Positions 56,086 through 64,000 of a stretch of DNA of 64,000 bases are shown piece after piece. Every line of letters starts with the position of its first letter. The first letter of the stretch is position 1. The translations under genes and the position numbers were made by a program. The DNA is taken from positions 46,657-110,656 of the forward strand of contig NZ_BMFP01000010.1 in NCBI RefSeq assembly GCF_014638845.1, in the 5' to 3' direction. Under the pieces are notes generated by a model. The model made no database searches, was not told the origin of the DNA, and saw nothing but the letters and a program-made list of their open reading frames with translations. The DNA is from Pontibacter amylolyticus (GTDB lineage Bacteria > Bacteroidota > Bacteroidia > Cytophagales > Hymenobacteraceae).

Positions 56086-57600
56086 ATGAATCAACTGCAA
56101 GGATACCTCCGAAAGGTTTTTACAGTTGACCTTCGTGCACTGGCCATCATGCGGATCTGGGTAGCCGGGATTATCCTCACGGACCTGGCCATACGGGCAA
56201 CCGACCTGGAGGCGCACTATTCCAACATGGGCGTGTTGCCGTTGCATGTGCTACACCAGTTTGGCTGGAACCCTTACCACTTTTCCTTTCATACCCTGAG
56301 CGGACTCTGGCAGGTACAGGCCCTGCTCTTCCTGGTAGCGGCCGTATTTGCGGTATGCCTGCTGCTGGGCTATAAAACCCGCACGGCCACCATCGTCAGT
56401 TGGGTCCTACTCGTCTCGCTGCAAAACCGGAACACGTTTATAGCGCAGGGCGGTGATGACCTGCTCCGCATGCTGCTCTTTTGGGGGATGTTTCTGCCCT
56501 GGGGCAAATTTTACAGCTATGATGCCGTCAAATCGGAAGCTCCTCCGCTACAGCAAACGACCTATTTCAGTGCGGCCACAGTGGCGTACATCATGCAGAT
56601 TTTCCTGGTGTATTTCTGCACGGCCCTGCTCAAGAGTTCACCGGAGTGGCACACCGACGGCACCGCCCTGTACTATGCGCTCAGCCTCGACCAGATCCTG
56701 ATGCCTGTCGGCAAGCTGATATACCCTTACCCGGAGCTCCTGAAGTTCCTGACGCTCAGTGCCTGGTATACCGAGTTGCTGCTACCCTTTCTGCTGCTGA
56801 TCCCTTTCTATAATCACGTCTGGCGGCTCGTTGTCATCGGTGTGCTGTTTGTGTTTCACATCAGCATCAGCCTGACTCTGTTTGTCGGTCTGTTTTACCT
56901 CATCAACATCGCCTCCATCTCCGGTCTGCTCCCGCCACAGGCCATGAACTGGGCCGAGCGGAAGTTCTTTACATCCTTCAGAAGGCCTTTTTCAGGACAG
57001 TTTCAGCGCATCTTCAAGGGCTTTAAGAGCCCGGCTCAGCTACGGCTGGAGATCAGCATGCAGAAGCCGCTGCTTTCGAAGAATCAGCTGCGCTACGCCC
57101 GGGAGGGATTTGTGACTTTTGTGCTGATCTACTGCATCTGGTGGAACCTGGCAGGAGCCACTGTACGGGTGCCGGCCATGACGGAGTCCACCACCTGGTT
57201 TGGCAACCTGCTGCGCGTAGACCAGCGCTGGGGTATGTTTGCCCCGGCCGTTTTTAAGGATGACGGTTGGTATGTGCTGGAAGGCCACGCAGCCAACGGC
57301 CAGTTAATAGACCTGAACCGGGAGGGGAAGGAAGCTGATTACGCCAAGCCCGCCTCCGTGATGAGCATGTTTAAGAATGACCGCTGGCGGAAGTACTCCG
57401 AGAACTACCTGTTTGTGAACTATGCTTTCCTGAGGCCTTACTACTGCAACTACCTGGTGCGCCGCTGGAACGAGGCACATCCCCAAAACCCCATAAAAGA
57501 ACTGCAGGTGATATACATGAAAGAGTATACGCAGCCCGATTACGAGCCCGTTACCCCACAAAAAGAAGTGCTCTGCATCTGCGCCAATCTACCGCAGTAG
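56086..57600 (+). CDS. HTTM domain-containing membrane protein
   Basis: The 504-residue integral membrane protein belongs to the HTTM family, related to vitamin K-dependent gamma-carboxylase. It has ALAIMRIWVAGIILTDLAIRATDLEAHYSNMGVLP, WVLLVSLQNRNTFIAQGGDDLLRMLLFWGMFLPWG and WHTDGTALYYALSLDQILMPVGKLIYPYPELLKF. A soluble C-terminal region follows from about residue 350 (WRWGMFAP-like block RWGMFAPAVFKDDGWYVLEG). The substrate is unknown in bacteria. Its last ten codons form one arm of a 19-bp perfect inverted repeat that spans the stop codon. Confidence 0.87.
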   Translation: MNQLQGYLRKVFTVDLRALAIMRIWVAGIILTDLAIRATDLEAHYSNMGVLPLHVLHQFGWNPYHFSFHTLSGLWQVQALLFLVAAVFAVCLLLGYKTRTATIVSWVLLVSLQNRNTFIAQGGDDLLRMLLFWGMFLPWGKFYSYDAVKSEAPPLQQTTYFSAATVAYIMQIFLVYFCTALLKSSPEWHTDGTALYYALSLDQILMPVGKLIYPYPELLKFLTLSAWYTELLLPFLLLIPFYNHVWRLVVIGVLFVFHISISLTLFVGLFYLINIASISGLLPPQAMNWAERKFFTSFRRPFSGQFQRIFKGFKSPAQLRLEISMQKPLLSKNQLRYAREGFVTFVLIYCIWWNLAGATVRVPAMTESTTWFGNLLRVDQRWGMFAPAVFKDDGWYVLEGHAANGQLIDLNREGKEADYAKPASVMSMFKNDRWRKYSENYLFVNYAFLRPYYCNYLVRRWNEAHPQNPIKELQVIYMKEYTQPDYEPVTPQKEVLCICANLPQ

Positions 57601-57621
57601 AATGGCGCAGATGCAGAGCAC
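57568..57621. terminator. 19-bp inverted repeat spanning the HTTM stop codon
   Basis: GTGCTCTGCATCTGCGCCA (57568-57586) is followed after 16 bases by its exact reverse complement (57603-57621). The stop codon lies in the loop. No run of T follows. It may end transcription between convergent genes without a U tract, or shield the mRNA end. Confidence 0.6.
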
Positions 57622-57644
57622 CGTCTAATACCTTACTTCGAATA

Positions 57645-58091
57645 TCAGCAGTCTTTGTCGTCGCAGGCGAGGGCGCTGCCCACGGCGGCGGCCACCAGGC
57701 CACCCAGCAGGTATAGTCCTACTGTCATGGCGCGGGTAGTGTTGGTGCGGTTGCTCGGGTCAGTGCCGAGGCCCATCGGACCGGGCAGCAACACAGCGCC
57801 TGCCCCTGCTCCGGCTCCCAGCAGGCTGCCACGCAGCCAGGTGTCTTTGCCGGCTCCGGCCAGGCTGTAGTAGAGTGAGTTGGAGATCACATCGCCCACC
57901 ATGGCCCAGCTGCGCAAAGTATCATCGGCAGGAGGCTGTGCACCCGCCTTCTTCATAATTTTTGAAATGGCCCGCATTCCCAGCACATCCATCCGGGGTG
58001 CTTCAGGCACAAGCCTGCGCAGGGTTTCGTGTGTGATTGTTAAAACAACGGCCCCTGCCAGTCCGCTTACCAGTGCTTTGCTTATTTCCAT
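57645..58091 (-). CDS. Hypothetical small membrane protein
   Basis: The 148-residue protein begins MEISKALVSGLAGAVVLTITHETLRRLVPEAPRMDVLGMRAI. A middle part follows (TLRSWAMVGDVISNSLYYSLAGAG), then a Gly/Ala-rich helix pair (LLGAGAGAGAVLLPGPMGLG, MTVGLYLLGGLVAAAVGSALAC). Helices at residues 5-22, 75-110 and 122-142 suggest a membrane protein. I recognise no named family. It ends DDKDC, with two Cys in the last seven residues. It faces the HTTM gene. Confidence 0.65.
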   Translation of the reverse strand: MEISKALVSGLAGAVVLTITHETLRRLVPEAPRMDVLGMRAISKIMKKAGAQPPADDTLRSWAMVGDVISNSLYYSLAGAGKDTWLRGSLLGAGAGAGAVLLPGPMGLGTDPSNRTNTTRAMTVGLYLLGGLVAAAVGSALACDDKDC

Positions 58092-58173
58092 AGTATTCGC
58101 TTCTTCATAGAGTTATTCAGGTCTTTGTGTTGCTATACGCAGAATTTATCTGTCTGCTGTAGCCCCACGAAAC

Positions 58174-58202
58174 AAAAAGCCGGGTTGATCACCCGGCTTT
58201 TT
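58174..58202. terminator. Terminator after the Ser/Asn-rich protein gene
   Basis: A perfect 12-bp stem (AAAAAGCCGGGT with its complement) and a 5-base loop, with A and T runs in the arms. It lies 27 bases after the stop of the gene at 58229-58678 and can act on both strands. Confidence 0.88.
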
Positions 58203-58228
58203 GCCATGTAGCTTTATCGTTGGAGCAA

Positions 58229-58678
58229 CTATCTGTTGCTTCCCTTGTTCTTGTTCAGGTTTCTGTTCAGCTTGTCCTGTGAGCTCGCACTTCTGGAACC
58301 CAGTTTGGCTGATTTGTTTTTGTTCATCGAGTTCATGGCTACCCAGCCTGCGCCCAGCGCCAGCAAAGAGCCACCCACTACCTTCTGGGTAGTGCTCAGA
58401 CCATTCACTTTGTTCATGGTGCTGTTGCCAAATTCCTGCAGCTTTCCTGTCAGGTTGTTCAGGTTCTCCTTCTTGAACGTGTCCTTCCAGTTCGACTTGC
58501 CTGATGCAGAAGACTGCTGGCTGCTTCCGGATGCGTTTCTGGAAGATGATTGACTACCGCTGTTATAGCCTGAAGCGGAAGACTGGCTGGAGCCCATATT
58601 GGATGTATTTGATTGTGAGCTGCTCTGAGCTGATGGATTCTGATTCGATTGCGAATTCTTATTCGTTTTGTTTTCCAT
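58229..58678 (-). CDS. Ser/Asn/Gln-rich hypothetical protein
   Basis: The 149-residue protein begins MENKTNKN. Its first 65 residues are almost wholly Ser, Asn, Gln and Gly, hence disordered. Then comes an amphipathic part WKDTFKKENLNNLTGKLQEFGNSTMNKVNGLSTTQ, one short hydrophobic segment (VVGGSLLALGAGWVAM) and a basic Asn/Lys/Ser tail. It may be membrane-linked with the middle helix inserted. No family is recognised. ATG at 58678 was chosen because upstream in-frame residues look unlike a start region. Confidence 0.6.
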   Translation of the reverse strand: MENKTNKNSQSNQNPSAQSSSQSNTSNMGSSQSSASGYNSGSQSSSRNASGSSQQSSASGKSNWKDTFKKENLNNLTGKLQEFGNSTMNKVNGLSTTQKVVGGSLLALGAGWVAMNSMNKNKSAKLGSRSASSQDKLNRNLNKNKGSNR

Positions 58679-58934
58679 AGTTATGTTTGTTTTAATTAAA
58701 CACATGCACACCCTGTCATGCGTCCACAGTTGGCCTTTTATGCAGGGTGTCAGACTTATATGTATCGCGTTTTAAGGCTTAGGGTTTCAGTCGCTCCTCA
58801 TATTCCCCTGTGCGCACAAATTCGACCTGCTATAATTATACGAAAATCAGCAGACCAGCAATCTTTCCCGGCAGCAATACCCATGTGCTTATTTATGTTC
58901 TATATACCTGCGAGCTTAAACGCCTGGCCTTTTT

Positions 58935-60194
58935 CTACAACTGATACGCCTGCAGCTTTTTCAGGTCTTCTTTCAATTCGGCACGGTCTTCCTTCTCCAC
59001 CTCCTGCAGCGCTACCCGGGGTTGATAGAATTGCAGGATATCCTGTCGCAGTGCCAGGCTTGTGTTCTTGAAGTCAGATTTGGCGAGTTTGTGCAGCAGC
59101 TCAGCGTACGTTTCATCGGTAAGCTTGTAGCCGCCAGGTTTTGTGGGCTCTCCTGTGTCGAGCTGCCTGTTGGCCAGCTTTAGCTGGTCCTGTTGCCGGA
59201 GCTGCTTTAGAAGTTTTGTATAATGCTCAACGGTGGTGTTAAAGCTGTGATAAAACAGTTTTTCGGCCTCTGGGGTCGGGGGTTTGAAGGCCAGCGTCCG
59301 GAAAGGCCCTAATTTGGGAAGCACTTTAATGATCCAGGCTGCGAAGCGGGCGAATATGTTGGGTCTGTCGTAGTCTGTGCCCCAGGTCTTGTTAAACTCC
59401 GCGCGCTTCATGTGGTAGTGAAACTTACGCCGGGTTATACCTGGACTGGCCTCCTGTATGTCACTTTTCTTGGCTTGCCAGGCGGCTTTGGTCAGGTCGG
59501 GTATAAAACCACGGATGGTATAGCGGTACGTACCGATCGCCAGCGGCAAGTTTAGAAACACTTCCTTTAGCTCAAGTCCGTAGGTCTCCAGGAAGGCCCG
59601 TTCCAGCAGTTCTTTCGACACCTCAAACCCAATAAAAGACTGATATGCCTCTGGTGCGTAATTGCCCCTTGCCACCTGCAATACATCGAATCCAAACTCA
59701 GTCTTAATATGCGATACGGGGTCTTCGGCATACGTCACCACTTGCCCATGCTCAGCTTTTACTTTGGGGTATACCAATGCCACCGCCTTGTTGGTGCCGA
59801 GTGGGTGACCGTGTATGTCGGCATTGTAGTGCGACAGGGCGCCAAGTGCAAAGCCATATTCCTCTATCGTAGTGGATGACTTGATGAGGTTCTCTACAAA
59901 ATCGCCGCTGCGCACATAATGCGTCAGGTCGGTGAAGAAGGTGTTACCAAACGGGAAGTAGCCCATATCCTGCACAATAGAGCCGCCATAGGCGTGTGCG
60001 TGTGCCTTTTGCAGGTCCTCGTCCGTGGCCTTGGGAAAACGCTTGCGTAGCAGGGGCTCGATGGAGTCCTTCCAGGCGGCATCGATAATGGCCTGGTGCG
60101 TGAGCACGCCATAGGCGCGCACGGTGGTCGCCGTTAGTAACAGGTATAGGAACAGGGCCAGGAAGCCTGACCTTGAAAGGGTGCGGTAATTCAT
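58935..60194 (-). CDS. Zinc-dependent phospholipase C-family protein
   Basis: The 419-residue exported protein has a signal peptide ending TVRA. The mature part begins YGVLTHQAIIDAAWKDSI (ligand His), followed by YGGSIVQDMGYFPFGN and LGALSHYNADIHGHPLG. These His and Asp residues fit the zinc-dependent phospholipase C/S1-P1 nuclease-like fold used by this family. The remaining 250 residues, rich in charged helices, are of unknown role. The substrate is unproven. It is the downstream gene of a pair with the PAP2 gene, about 65 bp apart, suggesting joint work on phospholipids. Confidence 0.82.
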   Translation of the reverse strand: MNYRTLSRSGFLALFLYLLLTATTVRAYGVLTHQAIIDAAWKDSIEPLLRKRFPKATDEDLQKAHAHAYGGSIVQDMGYFPFGNTFFTDLTHYVRSGDFVENLIKSSTTIEEYGFALGALSHYNADIHGHPLGTNKAVALVYPKVKAEHGQVVTYAEDPVSHIKTEFGFDVLQVARGNYAPEAYQSFIGFEVSKELLERAFLETYGLELKEVFLNLPLAIGTYRYTIRGFIPDLTKAAWQAKKSDIQEASPGITRRKFHYHMKRAEFNKTWGTDYDRPNIFARFAAWIIKVLPKLGPFRTLAFKPPTPEAEKLFYHSFNTTVEHYTKLLKQLRQQDQLKLANRQLDTGEPTKPGGYKLTDETYAELLHKLAKSDFKNTSLALRQDILQFYQPRVALQEVEKEDRAELKEDLKKLQAYQL

Positions 60195-60259
60195 GATTGT
60201 AAGTATGCGTCAGGTGTTGTACGCAGAAACCGCCAAAGAGATAGAATAAGGGCTATATT

Positions 60260-61051
60260 CTATGGAGAAGCATGCAGCTTTTTCCGTGCTCTGAAGTAGC
60301 TCATCACTTCGACGATACTGATCCCCAACAGCACCCACATGGCGCCGAGCAGAAAGCCCGCCAGTACATCCGAAAGAAAGTGCACGCCCAGGTATATTCT
60401 GCTGAAACCTATCAGCAGGATCAGCGCGCCGGTTCCGGCCACCACTGCATTGCGCAAGCGCTTCCGGTACAGGTGGCGGTATCCGAAATAGGCCAGTATC
60501 CCCCAAAGCGCCATGCTGGTTGTGGCGTGCCCGCTCGGGAAAGAAAAATTATGCTCCGGATAGAAAGCTACCTCGGTGGGCCGATCGCGGCTGATAAACT
60601 TCTTGCCATACTGCACCGAAAGCCCTGTACCCGCCATGGTTAGCCAGAAGGCCAGCACCGCTGTGTAGCGCCGGTTGTACAAAAACACGATGGAGGCCAA
60701 ACCGCCGACGGCGAAAACTGCTTCCCGGGTACCCAGTTGCGTGAGGGCATAAAACGTCTGGCTCAGCCACTCGCTGCGCATGCTGTAAAGGAAGTCCGTG
60801 AACGCTTTGTCAACATGCACGACCCCCTCTGATTCGATGACATCTTCGGCAAGTTGGGAGAGCAGTGCCGCGTTTACCCCTATGGCCAGCACCAGGATAG
60901 ATAGCGGCAACCCAATAAAAGACGTGGTATCGAAGCGGCGCAGCAGAAAACTGGAAAGCCTTGGGAATCGGCGGTAGAAGCGCTGCACGACCGGCTGCCT
61001 GCCCAGCCAGTTGCGTATCGATTGGAAGAGGTATGTCAGAAAATGGAGCAT
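60260..61051 (-). CDS. PAP2-family phosphatase
   Basis: The 263-residue membrane protein has the three PAP2 motifs: KKFISRDRP (KX6RP), FPSGHATTS and SRIYLGVHFLSD (SRX5HX3D), within six helices. It removes phosphate from a lipid phosphate such as phosphatidate or undecaprenyl diphosphate at the membrane. ATG at 61051 (MLHFLTYL) was chosen over a TTG 15 bases upstream. It precedes the phospholipase C-like gene in the same direction, an arrangement that fits stepwise phospholipid breakdown. Confidence 0.9.
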   Translation of the reverse strand: MLHFLTYLFQSIRNWLGRQPVVQRFYRRFPRLSSFLLRRFDTTSFIGLPLSILVLAIGVNAALLSQLAEDVIESEGVVHVDKAFTDFLYSMRSEWLSQTFYALTQLGTREAVFAVGGLASIVFLYNRRYTAVLAFWLTMAGTGLSVQYGKKFISRDRPTEVAFYPEHNFSFPSGHATTSMALWGILAYFGYRHLYRKRLRNAVVAGTGALILLIGFSRIYLGVHFLSDVLAGFLLGAMWVLLGISIVEVMSYFRARKKLHASP

Positions 61052-61190
61052 AGAGTAAAAATCCAACTTTTATACGCAATCCTCTCAATTTGATACAGGC
61101 GCAAGCGCTTTTACCCGCAAAAAAGGGCGGTTCACATAGCGGAATGCTTTATTAACAACTTATTGGCCCTATATAAAGTACATATTGAAC

Positions 61191-61751
61191 ATGAGAGGGT
61201 TTGAAAACATATACGACAAACTCCTACTCGGTGTAGGGGTCGTGTTGCTGGTGTTGCTGTGGGTGCAGTTTCCGGCTATGCCCGAGATGAATGCGGAAGA
61301 TCATGTACGCTACACCTCGGACGAAGCCAAAACGGTTATGAACTCAAAAGCCCGGTTTCTGAAGCCCTCCAAGACCCTTTCTCCCCGCGAAGTCATCAAA
61401 ATTCAGCTTTACGCCCTCCAACGAAACGACATGACGGATAGTGGCATCATCACGGTTTTTAATTTCTCGTCGCCAACCAGCCGGGTAAGTTTAGGACCGC
61501 TCAACCACTTCCGGATGATGGTGCGTGACCCGGCCTACAGCCCCATGCTCAACTTCGTTTCATACAAAACCGGTAAGATGGTGATAACAGACGACACGGC
61601 TTACCAACTGGTCGTTATCAAAGGGGCAAGTGGGGAGCAGGTGCCTTACCTGTTCATACTGGCCAAGCAGCGAAAAGGCATGTATAAAGGCTGCTGGATG
61701 ACAGTGGGCGTTGCCCGCCAGGATGTAAACCGCCAATCCAGCCTGATCTAA
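61191..61751 (+). CDS. DUF4864-like hypothetical protein
   Basis: The 186-residue protein has an N-terminal membrane anchor (LLLGVGVVLLVLLWVQF) and an extracytoplasmic domain. VIKIQLYALQRNDMTDSGIITVFNFSSPTSRVSLGPLNHFRMMV, then GKMVITDDTAYQLVVI, and a final GCWMTVGVARQD, resemble the DUF4864 pattern of a helix with paired DD or ND, a lone Phe and a terminal GCWxxxGV. I could not verify the match by search. The start is ATG at 61191; a TTG two codons upstream is less likely. It is divergent from PAP2. Confidence 0.65.
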   Translation: MRGFENIYDKLLLGVGVVLLVLLWVQFPAMPEMNAEDHVRYTSDEAKTVMNSKARFLKPSKTLSPREVIKIQLYALQRNDMTDSGIITVFNFSSPTSRVSLGPLNHFRMMVRDPAYSPMLNFVSYKTGKMVITDDTAYQLVVIKGASGEQVPYLFILAKQRKGMYKGCWMTVGVARQDVNRQSSLI

Positions 61752-61776
61752 AGGCTATACCTTCTATACCTATATC

Positions 61777-62256
61777 TTACAGAGGTAATTCCATTTTGAT
61801 ATCGGCTCGCTCGTAAATGCTGGGCGGCATGGGTACTTCCACAAAGCCCAGGCGACGGTACAGGTTCAGGGCTGTTTCGAGCCTGCGGTTCGACACCAGG
61901 TATACCATGCGGGCACCGACCTCACAGGCTTTCCGGATGGCTGCCTCGCCTAAAAGCTTCCCGATCTTGAGGCCCTGTGCTTTGGGAGTCACCGCCATTT
62001 TAGCCAGTTCATACACGCCATCGCCATCGTTGATCAGTGCACAAGTGCCTACGATCTCGCCCTGGTAGCTGGCCATCAGGATATGCCCGCCCTTGTCGAT
62101 GATGTAGCTTTGCGGATTACCCAACGATTTGTGGTCGGCCTCTTCCATCACAAAATAACGGGTGATCCACTCTTCGTTTAGGGCTTTGAACGCGCCGGCG
62201 TGCTGGGGTTCGAAATCGAGTATTTGTACGGTAGCTTCGGTAGTAGCCAAATGCAT
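61777..62256 (-). CDS. GNAT family N-acetyltransferase
   Basis: The 159-residue cytosolic enzyme transfers an acetyl group from acetyl-CoA to an unknown amine. MAVTPKAQGLKIGKLLGEAA is the CoA-binding loop (Q/R-X-X-G-X-G/A type), with EIVGTCALINDGDGVYELAKM before it and ALNLYRRLGFVEV after it. ATG at 62256 was chosen because the first 10 residues of a longer frame look unlike the family. Convergent with the DUF4864-like gene. Confidence 0.88.
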   Translation of the reverse strand: MHLATTEATVQILDFEPQHAGAFKALNEEWITRYFVMEEADHKSLGNPQSYIIDKGGHILMASYQGEIVGTCALINDGDGVYELAKMAVTPKAQGLKIGKLLGEAAIRKACEVGARMVYLVSNRRLETALNLYRRLGFVEVPMPPSIYERADIKMELPL

Positions 62257-62347
62257 AATGTGTCTTAATTTACCACAAAGGTACACCTATACCTGCCTTA
62301 TTGTCAAACAGGCTATCACAAAAGGACACTACTAAACCGTTACATCA

Positions 62348-62842
62348 TTAGTTCTCACCACGCAGCAGTTGCCCGCGCAACTCACCGTTCGGGTAAGCGG
62401 TGCTGTGTATGTTCAGGTACCACCTGCCGTCGAGTAACTGCTCTTCTTCAGTTTGGGTTAACTTCCGCGTCGTGCCTGTCACCGAACCGGTATGGCTGGT
62501 GGGGTGATTTTCGATCGGTATCACGACAGGAGCGCTCTCGGTGGCAAGGGCCGGACCATGAAAGTGTATACCTACCGTGTTGTCAGCCGTGCTGCCGAGT
62601 GTCCAGCTAAAATTATATGTCAATACCCGGGTGCTCCGGTCGTAGGTAGCGGTGAGGGAACCCGATCCGCTTGTGGCAACGGCCGGCACCTCGTTTTCTC
62701 CGGACAGCCCTACATTTGTGAATTCAACCTCACTTTCAAGTAGATCCTCCTCATCGTCGTCGTCGCAGGCGTAAGCAAAACCGCTCAGTATCACTAAAAA
62801 ATAAAACAGCGCCCTCCTGATACTTAAATCTTCCCGTTTCAT
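62348..62842 (-). CDS. CHRD domain lipoprotein
   Basis: The 164-residue exported protein has a lipobox-like AYAC (Cys at about residue 26) followed by an acidic run (DDDDEED), as in surface-exported Bacteroidetes lipoproteins. A CHRD domain follows: VEFTNVGLSGENEVPAV, GSGSLTATYDRSTRVLTYNFSW, VGIHFHGPA and LLDGRWYLNIHSTAYPNGELRGQLL. CHRD domains take their name from chordin; the bacterial role is unknown. ATG at 62842 was chosen; upstream in-frame residues do not form a signal. Confidence 0.87.
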   Translation of the reverse strand: MKREDLSIRRALFYFLVILSGFAYACDDDDEEDLLESEVEFTNVGLSGENEVPAVATSGSGSLTATYDRSTRVLTYNFSWTLGSTADNTVGIHFHGPALATESAPVVIPIENHPTSHTGSVTGTTRKLTQTEEEQLLDGRWYLNIHSTAYPNGELRGQLLRGEN

Positions 62843-63005
62843 AAGCCAATATTTTAAACCGTTATCAATCAAGTCTTTACATTGTTTTACTTGTCTGGCG
62901 GTCATTTGTTAGCTGTCAGGTATAATTTGACGCCTCACCCAAACTCTTTTCATCCTTTCGCAGGGAAATCAGGTATAAGGGGATCGATCAATCGCTTGTG
63001 TTTTC

Positions 63006-63596
63006 ATGTCAGAAACCATCCCACTCTGGTTGCCAATCGCCTATACCTTATTCCTGCTGGTGTTGGTGCCGGTGTATTGGAAGCACTATGGTCCGGGCAA
63101 TTTCCTATGGTTTTCGGATGTGGCGCTGTTCTCGGTGGGCATCGTGCTCTGGACGGAAAACCACCTTTTGCTGAGCATGATGGCTGTCGGGGTGCTGGGA
63201 TTGGAGCTTATCTGGAACGTGGACTATTTCGGGCGCCTGCTCACTGGCAGGGAGTTGCTGGGCCTAAGCGATTACATGTTTCATCCGGACAAGAGCCTGT
63301 TTTTGCGTGGGCTGTCGCTGTTTCACGTCTTTCTGCCGGCCATCGTGATCTGGCTGCTGATGGAGTGGGGTTACGATACCCGCGCAATCTGGTACCAAAC
63401 GGCACTGGCCTGGGTCGTGCTCCCGCTCAGCTACTTCCTCACCGACCCCAAAGAGAATGTAAACTGGGTATACGGCTTTGGCAGCGAACCACAAACCGCT
63501 ATACCTAAGGGACTGTACTTTGCTCTGTCCCTATTGTTTTTCCCAATCTGCATTTACCTGCCTTCGCATTTTGTGCTGCAGTGGGTGTTTGATTGA
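63006..63596 (+). CDS. Hypothetical multi-pass membrane protein
   Basis: The 196-residue protein has about six hydrophobic helices, beginning IPLWLPIAYTLFLLVLVPVYW. It has the polar motifs NVDYFGRLLTG, FHPDKSLFLRGLSLFHVFLP, and YFLTDPKENVNWVYGFGSEPQ between helices. I have seen similar uncharacterised membrane proteins in Bacteroidetes but can give no function. It stands alone near the right edge. It is followed by the hairpin repeat cluster of 63.7-64.0 kb. Confidence 0.65.
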   Translation: MSETIPLWLPIAYTLFLLVLVPVYWKHYGPGNFLWFSDVALFSVGIVLWTENHLLLSMMAVGVLGLELIWNVDYFGRLLTGRELLGLSDYMFHPDKSLFLRGLSLFHVFLPAIVIWLLMEWGYDTRAIWYQTALAWVVLPLSYFLTDPKENVNWVYGFGSEPQTAIPKGLYFALSLLFFPICIYLPSHFVLQWVFD

Positions 63597-63664
63597 GTTG
63601 CCAGGCTTTCCCCTTTTTGAGATGGGAGTGTGCTTGGTTATCATCCCCCTGTTCCCATCGAAGT

Positions 63665-64000
63665 GGTACTTTTGCCGCTAGTCCCTCTCCATCTGTCATC
63701 CTCAAAGGATCTTGGTTGGAGGGAGGTTAAGCAGTTGCTATTACACACCCCTGCCCCTCCCAAGAGGGAAGTTTTATGTTGCTACTTTACAGGTATAGCT
63801 TCGTAGCTGCAGCAGTTTCTTTGCAGTACCGGGTCAAACCATCCCTACCCCTCCTTATCCAAGGAGGGGACTTTCCGCCGTTGCCAGTTCGTAAGTATAG
63901 GCATTGTCGCCTCAATTACCCGTGCCCGATTAACATCCCGCTGCCCCCTTCGAAGGGGGACTTTCCCGCCGTTGCCAGTGTCAGGTATAAGCTTCGTCGT
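63665..64000. repeat. GC-hairpin repeat array carrying CAGGTATA (copies C, D, E; runs off edge)
   Basis: No gene is visible from 63597 to the edge. Three units like those at 48.4 kb follow one another: hairpins at about 63755-63776, 63850-63871 and CCCCCTTCGAAGGGGG at 63944-63959, each followed by GTTGC(C/T)A and then CAGGTATA (63792-63799), a decayed GTAAGTATAG (63891-63900) and CAGGTATA (63982-63989). The link CCCGTGCCCGATTAACATCC before the last unit differs by one base from its counterpart at 48.5 kb. A CATCCTCAAAGGATCTTGG piece near 63700 precedes the array. The array continues past the window. Confidence 0.7.

Overview
The window looks like a contiguous piece of a chromosome from a member of the Bacteroidetes, most likely Cytophagales and close to Hymenobacteraceae such as Pontibacter. 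This is inferred from gene content: two SusC/SusD pairs, DUF4249, DUF5686, DUF4230, DUF4834, HTTM and CHRD proteins, two PorG-like barrels, a MurF-alanine racemase fusion and a CarB without its C-terminal allosteric domain. The carB promoter fits the Bacteroidetes TTTG-N20-TAnnTTTG pattern. No rRNA, tRNA, CRISPR array, transposase, phage or plasmid gene was seen.

Layout. 0-10 kb (minus strand) is an envelope and outer-membrane assembly block: an OmpH/Skp chaperone cut by the left edge, bamA, uppS, two PorG-like barrels, nadK, a second POTRA/barrel protein, a CBS protein and an alpha/beta hydrolase, then a PabA/TrpG amidotransferase. 10-11.5 kb holds CvpA and YqeY proteins. 11.6-17 kb (plus) carries pdxJ, the selenium pair selU-selD, an unknown membrane protein, a hydrolase and an RsmI-like methylase. 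17-31 kb (minus) is an outer-membrane uptake block: DUF4249 lipoprotein with its TonB-dependent receptor, then two paralogous SusC-SusD operons separated by a 1-kb leader. 31.6-34 kb is feoAB, followed by murF-alr (34.7-37.1 kb).

37-48 kb is mixed: two EamA transporters, a small lipoprotein, a DUF5686 barrel, recX, a PLDc_N protein, DUF4230, a D-cysteine desulfhydrase-like enzyme, YfhO and DUF4834. A gene-free, repeat-packed kilobase (47.9-48.9 kb) separates these from carB. 52-64 kb is accessory: a small XRE regulator with a membrane partner, a tiny acidic protein, a lysophospholipid acyltransferase-like enzyme, a lipoprotein made almost wholly of Thr/Gly repeats, an HTTM protein, two orphan small proteins, a phospholipase C-like enzyme, PAP2, GNAT and CHRD proteins, ending in another repeat cluster.

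The strongest unexplained signal spans the whole window. The hexamer GGTATA/TATACC, often as CAGGTATA/TATACCTG, occurs about 170 times by hand count, against about 30 expected from composition. It lies in genes in all three codon frames and in intergenic DNA. Two other repeat systems stand out: AT-rich intergenic tracts built of units exactly 8 bp long (six loci), and a GC-rich hairpin repeat that carries the CAGGTATA word, found in several copies at 48.4-48.6 kb and 63.7-64.0 kb.
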